Origin: Ruminococcus flavefaciens
GTDB lineage: Bacteria; Bacillota; Clostridia; Oscillospirales; Ruminococcaceae
Direction of reading: 5' to 3'
DNA: 64,000 nt
Assembly (NCBI RefSeq): GCF_900116855.1
Contig: NZ_UETD01000008.1
Location: 62,001 to 126,000 of the forward strand
The notes under the pieces were generated by a model. It was not told the origin of the DNA and ran no database searches. It worked only from the letters and a program-made list of their open reading frames with translations. Below, in pieces: positions 61,922 to 64,000 of this stretch. How positions within the stretch are numbered: the first letter of the stretch is position 1; each line of letters starts with the position of its first letter. A program made the translations under genes and the position numbers.

Positions 61922-63891
61922 GTTAAACCTTCCTTTTTAGCAAATTCAGCAAAAGCTTCTGCAATACCGTCTTCTGTTAATCCATCATGATTGAAAAGAT
62001 CGTGATCAACGATTAAATGTCCGTGTTCATCAAGAATGATCTGTCCCTGATCATCTACCCTCACAAGCTTCTCACCGGAATTGTCTTTACTCGGCTTTTT
62101 CATAGTAGCAAAGAAAATAGGATAATCATCTTTTTTCGGGCAGAGTTCATCGTCCCATTTCTGAACAAATAAAACAGAAGTCTTTGTTCCAGTATGAGGC
62201 TTAAATACATTTCCGTGAAGTCCGACAACTGCAAGAATACGACAATTTTCTGTAATATAATCACGGATATACTTATCACTTGAGTTATTAAACCTTCCCT
62301 GCGGAAGGACGATAGCCATTCTGCCACCGGGCTTCAAAAAAGAAAGATTACGTTCAATAAACAGAATATCTCTGCCTACTTTAGACTGATATTTTCCTTT
62401 AGCATTCTTGCCTAATTCATATTTCGAGATGATACGACTTTCCTTTATATCACCTGCAAAGGGCGGATTTGCCATTACAATATCGAACTGGAAATCACGG
62501 TTTTCATCTTTCTTTGCACGAAGTTTGCGTAACCCCTTCCAGCCCTCATAATACTTATCCTGCCACTCTTCCTGTTTAGTGACATCATCCCATCTCTCAT
62601 AATCAAGAGTATTAAGATGCATAACATTGGTTCTTCCATCGCCGGCAATAAGATTGAGCGTTCTTGCAACACGCACAGCTTTCTCATCAAAATCGATAGC
62701 AAAAACGTTTTCCTGAACATAGTCTTCACATTCCGCAGGCTTCTTTTCAGTTGTAAAAAGATGGCTCTGAGGCAGCCCTTTTTCAGCAAGTATCTTCTTC
62801 CAGACATAAAAAATGGTATGTACAGGGAAACCACATGATCCTGCAGCTGTATCAATCATCTTTTCATCTTTAGTAGGATTAAGCATTCTAACGCACATAT
62901 CTATGACATATCTTGGTGTAAAGAACTGTCCTTTTTCGCCCTTCTGAGATTTGCTCATAAGATATTCAAAGGCATCATCCACAACATCAAGGTTTGAGTT
63001 GAAAAGCTTAACATCTTGTAAGGAGGATACACAGACAGAAAGGTGCGATGAAGTCAAAGTGATTTTTTCGTCTGAAGAAAAAACCCCTGGCCATTTTTTC
63101 TTTGCCTTTTCAAAAAGCTTTTGTATATTTGCTTTGAGATCGTCATCAGTATCACCGTAATTACGGAACTCTAAAGTTCTTGAGTGATCTCTGCCGCTTT
63201 CCATTTCATCATATAGTTTAGTATAGATAAGCTTAAATACTTCCTCAAAAACATCTACGCCAGCATTTGCGAGAACTTCATCTTCCATTTCCTCGATGAG
63301 TCCCTTCAGCGATTTCTTCTCATTAACAAGCTTATCTTTTGCTACAAGATCATCTATCGTCCAACGCTCGGTAAGAATATCCTTAAGCTTTTGTGTAGAG
63401 TTAGGGATATTAGGGATATCCTCAAAATAATTTGGATCTTTTCTGTGATAGTAAGAAATTGACTGACCATTAGTCCATACGCCCATTGTTGCACCAGTAG
63501 CATTGCAGTATGAGCGGAGCTGTTCTTTTCCGTCAGAAAGCTTGGGCTTTTTGACCTCTATTATTATGTATTCAGTATTAGGATGATCCTTCTCAAATAC
63601 AACAATATCAGCTCGCTTAACCTCTCTTCCAAAATGTATATGGCGTTCAAGCTCCATTTGATCAACAGAGTAGCCGTAATCATGTACAAGCGAATAGATA
63701 TATAGCTGACGTACAGCTTCTTCAGGAGTGAGTTTTATATCTTTATTTCTTACCTGACACTTTATATAAGGCGAATCATTTCCCTTTACCTTTTTCATAA
63801 AAATCATTGCTTCGATTGCACTTATTGCCTCATTTGAAAACAATGTTCCCTTATGAATACTGTCTTTAAACAAATCATCGAGTTTATACAT
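61909..63891 (-). CDS. hsdM: HsdM-type methylase with N-terminal HSDR_N nuclease domain
   Basis: A 660-residue protein; CGGAGG lies seven bases before the ATG at 63891. Residues about 60-150 are an HSDR_N-type PD-(D/E)xK module: RADIVVFEKDHPNTEYIIIEVKKPKL, with Asp, Glu and Lys in place. The N6-methylase core (about 300-650) has QFFTPRYVIDMCVRMLNP, motif I DTAAGSCGF (about 345; usual DPxxGSGG modified) and catalytic NPPFAGD (about 471). FLKPGGRMAIVLPQGRFNNS and HTGTKTSVLFVQKW follow. Methylation and cleavage functions in one chain make it resemble type IIG/IIB enzymes that work with HsdS. It may thus need no separate HsdR. Confidence 0.85.
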   Translation of the reverse strand: MYKLDDLFKDSIHKGTLFSNEAISAIEAMIFMKKVKGNDSPYIKCQVRNKDIKLTPEEAVRQLYIYSLVHDYGYSVDQMELERHIHFGREVKRADIVVFEKDHPNTEYIIIEVKKPKLSDGKEQLRSYCNATGATMGVWTNGQSISYYHRKDPNYFEDIPNIPNSTQKLKDILTERWTIDDLVAKDKLVNEKKSLKGLIEEMEDEVLANAGVDVFEEVFKLIYTKLYDEMESGRDHSRTLEFRNYGDTDDDLKANIQKLFEKAKKKWPGVFSSDEKITLTSSHLSVCVSSLQDVKLFNSNLDVVDDAFEYLMSKSQKGEKGQFFTPRYVIDMCVRMLNPTKDEKMIDTAAGSCGFPVHTIFYVWKKILAEKGLPQSHLFTTEKKPAECEDYVQENVFAIDFDEKAVRVARTLNLIAGDGRTNVMHLNTLDYERWDDVTKQEEWQDKYYEGWKGLRKLRAKKDENRDFQFDIVMANPPFAGDIKESRIISKYELGKNAKGKYQSKVGRDILFIERNLSFLKPGGRMAIVLPQGRFNNSSDKYIRDYITENCRILAVVGLHGNVFKPHTGTKTSVLFVQKWDDELCPKKDDYPIFFATMKKPSKDNSGEKLVRVDDQGQIILDEHGHLIVDHDLFNHDGLTEDGIAEAFAEFAKKEGLTFFQ

Positions 63892-63893
63892 AA

Positions 63894-64000
63894 TCAATCC
63901 TCCGAATTCTTTTTTGGGCGTTCATCTACTATACGTTGTATCTCGTCCATATACACCTGCAAACGCAATTTAAACTCATCAGTCTCATTGTATTGCTCGT
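63894..64000 (-). CDS. C-terminal end of an upstream gene of the type I-like operon
   Basis: Only the last 34 codons are in the window (EQYNETDEFKLRLQVYMDEI then QRIVDERPKKNSED, stop at 63894-63896). The stop lies two bases before the HsdM start, and the HsdM ribosome site is inside this gene, so the two are translationally coupled. The fragment is helical and charged. It could be an HsdR end or a small regulator; it cannot be assigned from this part. Confidence 0.5.
   Translation of the reverse strand, partial: EQYNETDEFKLRLQVYMDEIQRIVDERPKKNSED

Overview
The window looks like accessory DNA (a defence and mobile-element island) from a low-G+C clostridial Firmicute, most likely a Ruminococcus-like member of the Oscillospiraceae. 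Evidence for this is the strong AGGAGG ribosome sites, TTGACA-N17-TATAAT promoters, the DUF3791/DUF3990 cassette, an AAA_35-type ATPase, a Tn4451-type serine recombinase with TnpW, MobC and DUF4315, and many Ruminococcus-style hypothetical families. No core housekeeping operon is present. Species assignment is not possible from reading alone.

Layout. 1-1.3 kb: end of an IS3-family transposase, then the 3' half of an initiator tRNA(fMet), which reads as an integration scar, and a 320-bp repeat that recurs at 8.97 kb. 1.4-9.3 kb: a NACHT ATPase with a long pentapeptide-repeat tail, a sugar-nucleotide dehydrogenase fragment, a membrane KAP NTPase and a decayed IS66. 9.3-16.6 kb: DUF3791/DUF3990/DUF3791 cassette (middle gene broken), AAA_35 ATPase, AAC(3)-like acetyltransferase, HipA-like kinase, second NACHT-pentapeptide protein. 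16.7-30.3 kb: WYL-helicase-nuclease, five-zinc-ribbon protein, immunity-like and toxin-like genes, HerA-type ATPase with a long S/T/N-rich insert, dynamin-like GTPase, Mrr endonuclease; this block has a strong promoter at 30.3 kb. 30.6-39.4 kb: a ten-gene minus-strand operon with one strong promoter and one terminator, encoding a CbbX/SpoVK-type AAA+ ATPase, a SLOG-like protein, four members of an unrecognised family sharing a 'PF-x-x-GD' segment, a CX5R phosphatase, a small alpha/beta hydrolase and two unknowns. 39.6-47.8 kb (plus strand): a methylase-like protein lacking its catalytic motif fused to a specificity domain, then DUF6361-like, PLD nuclease and SF2 helicase genes with overlapping ends. 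47.9-53.2 kb: MATE transporter, serine hydrolase, double SUKH protein, Fic enzyme with a palindromic operator candidate. 53.3-58.9 kb: a 45-residue gene with its own promoter and terminator, an XRE regulator, a tyrosine-integrase remnant, the Tn4451-like mobilisable module with an oriT candidate, an HNH-like gene. 59-64 kb: a type I-like restriction operon in which the methylase carries an HSDR_N nuclease domain and is followed by HsdS and a HEPN-motif protein.

How the parts may work together. Most loci look like separate anti-phage or conflict modules gathered by repeated integration at one site (tRNA fragment, repeated 320-bp segment, integrase remnant, serine-recombinase element). The best candidates for an undescribed system are the 30.6-39.4 kb operon, the dynamin-HerA-toxin operon and the DUF6361-PLD-helicase operon. 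Functions beyond the recognised domains are inference.
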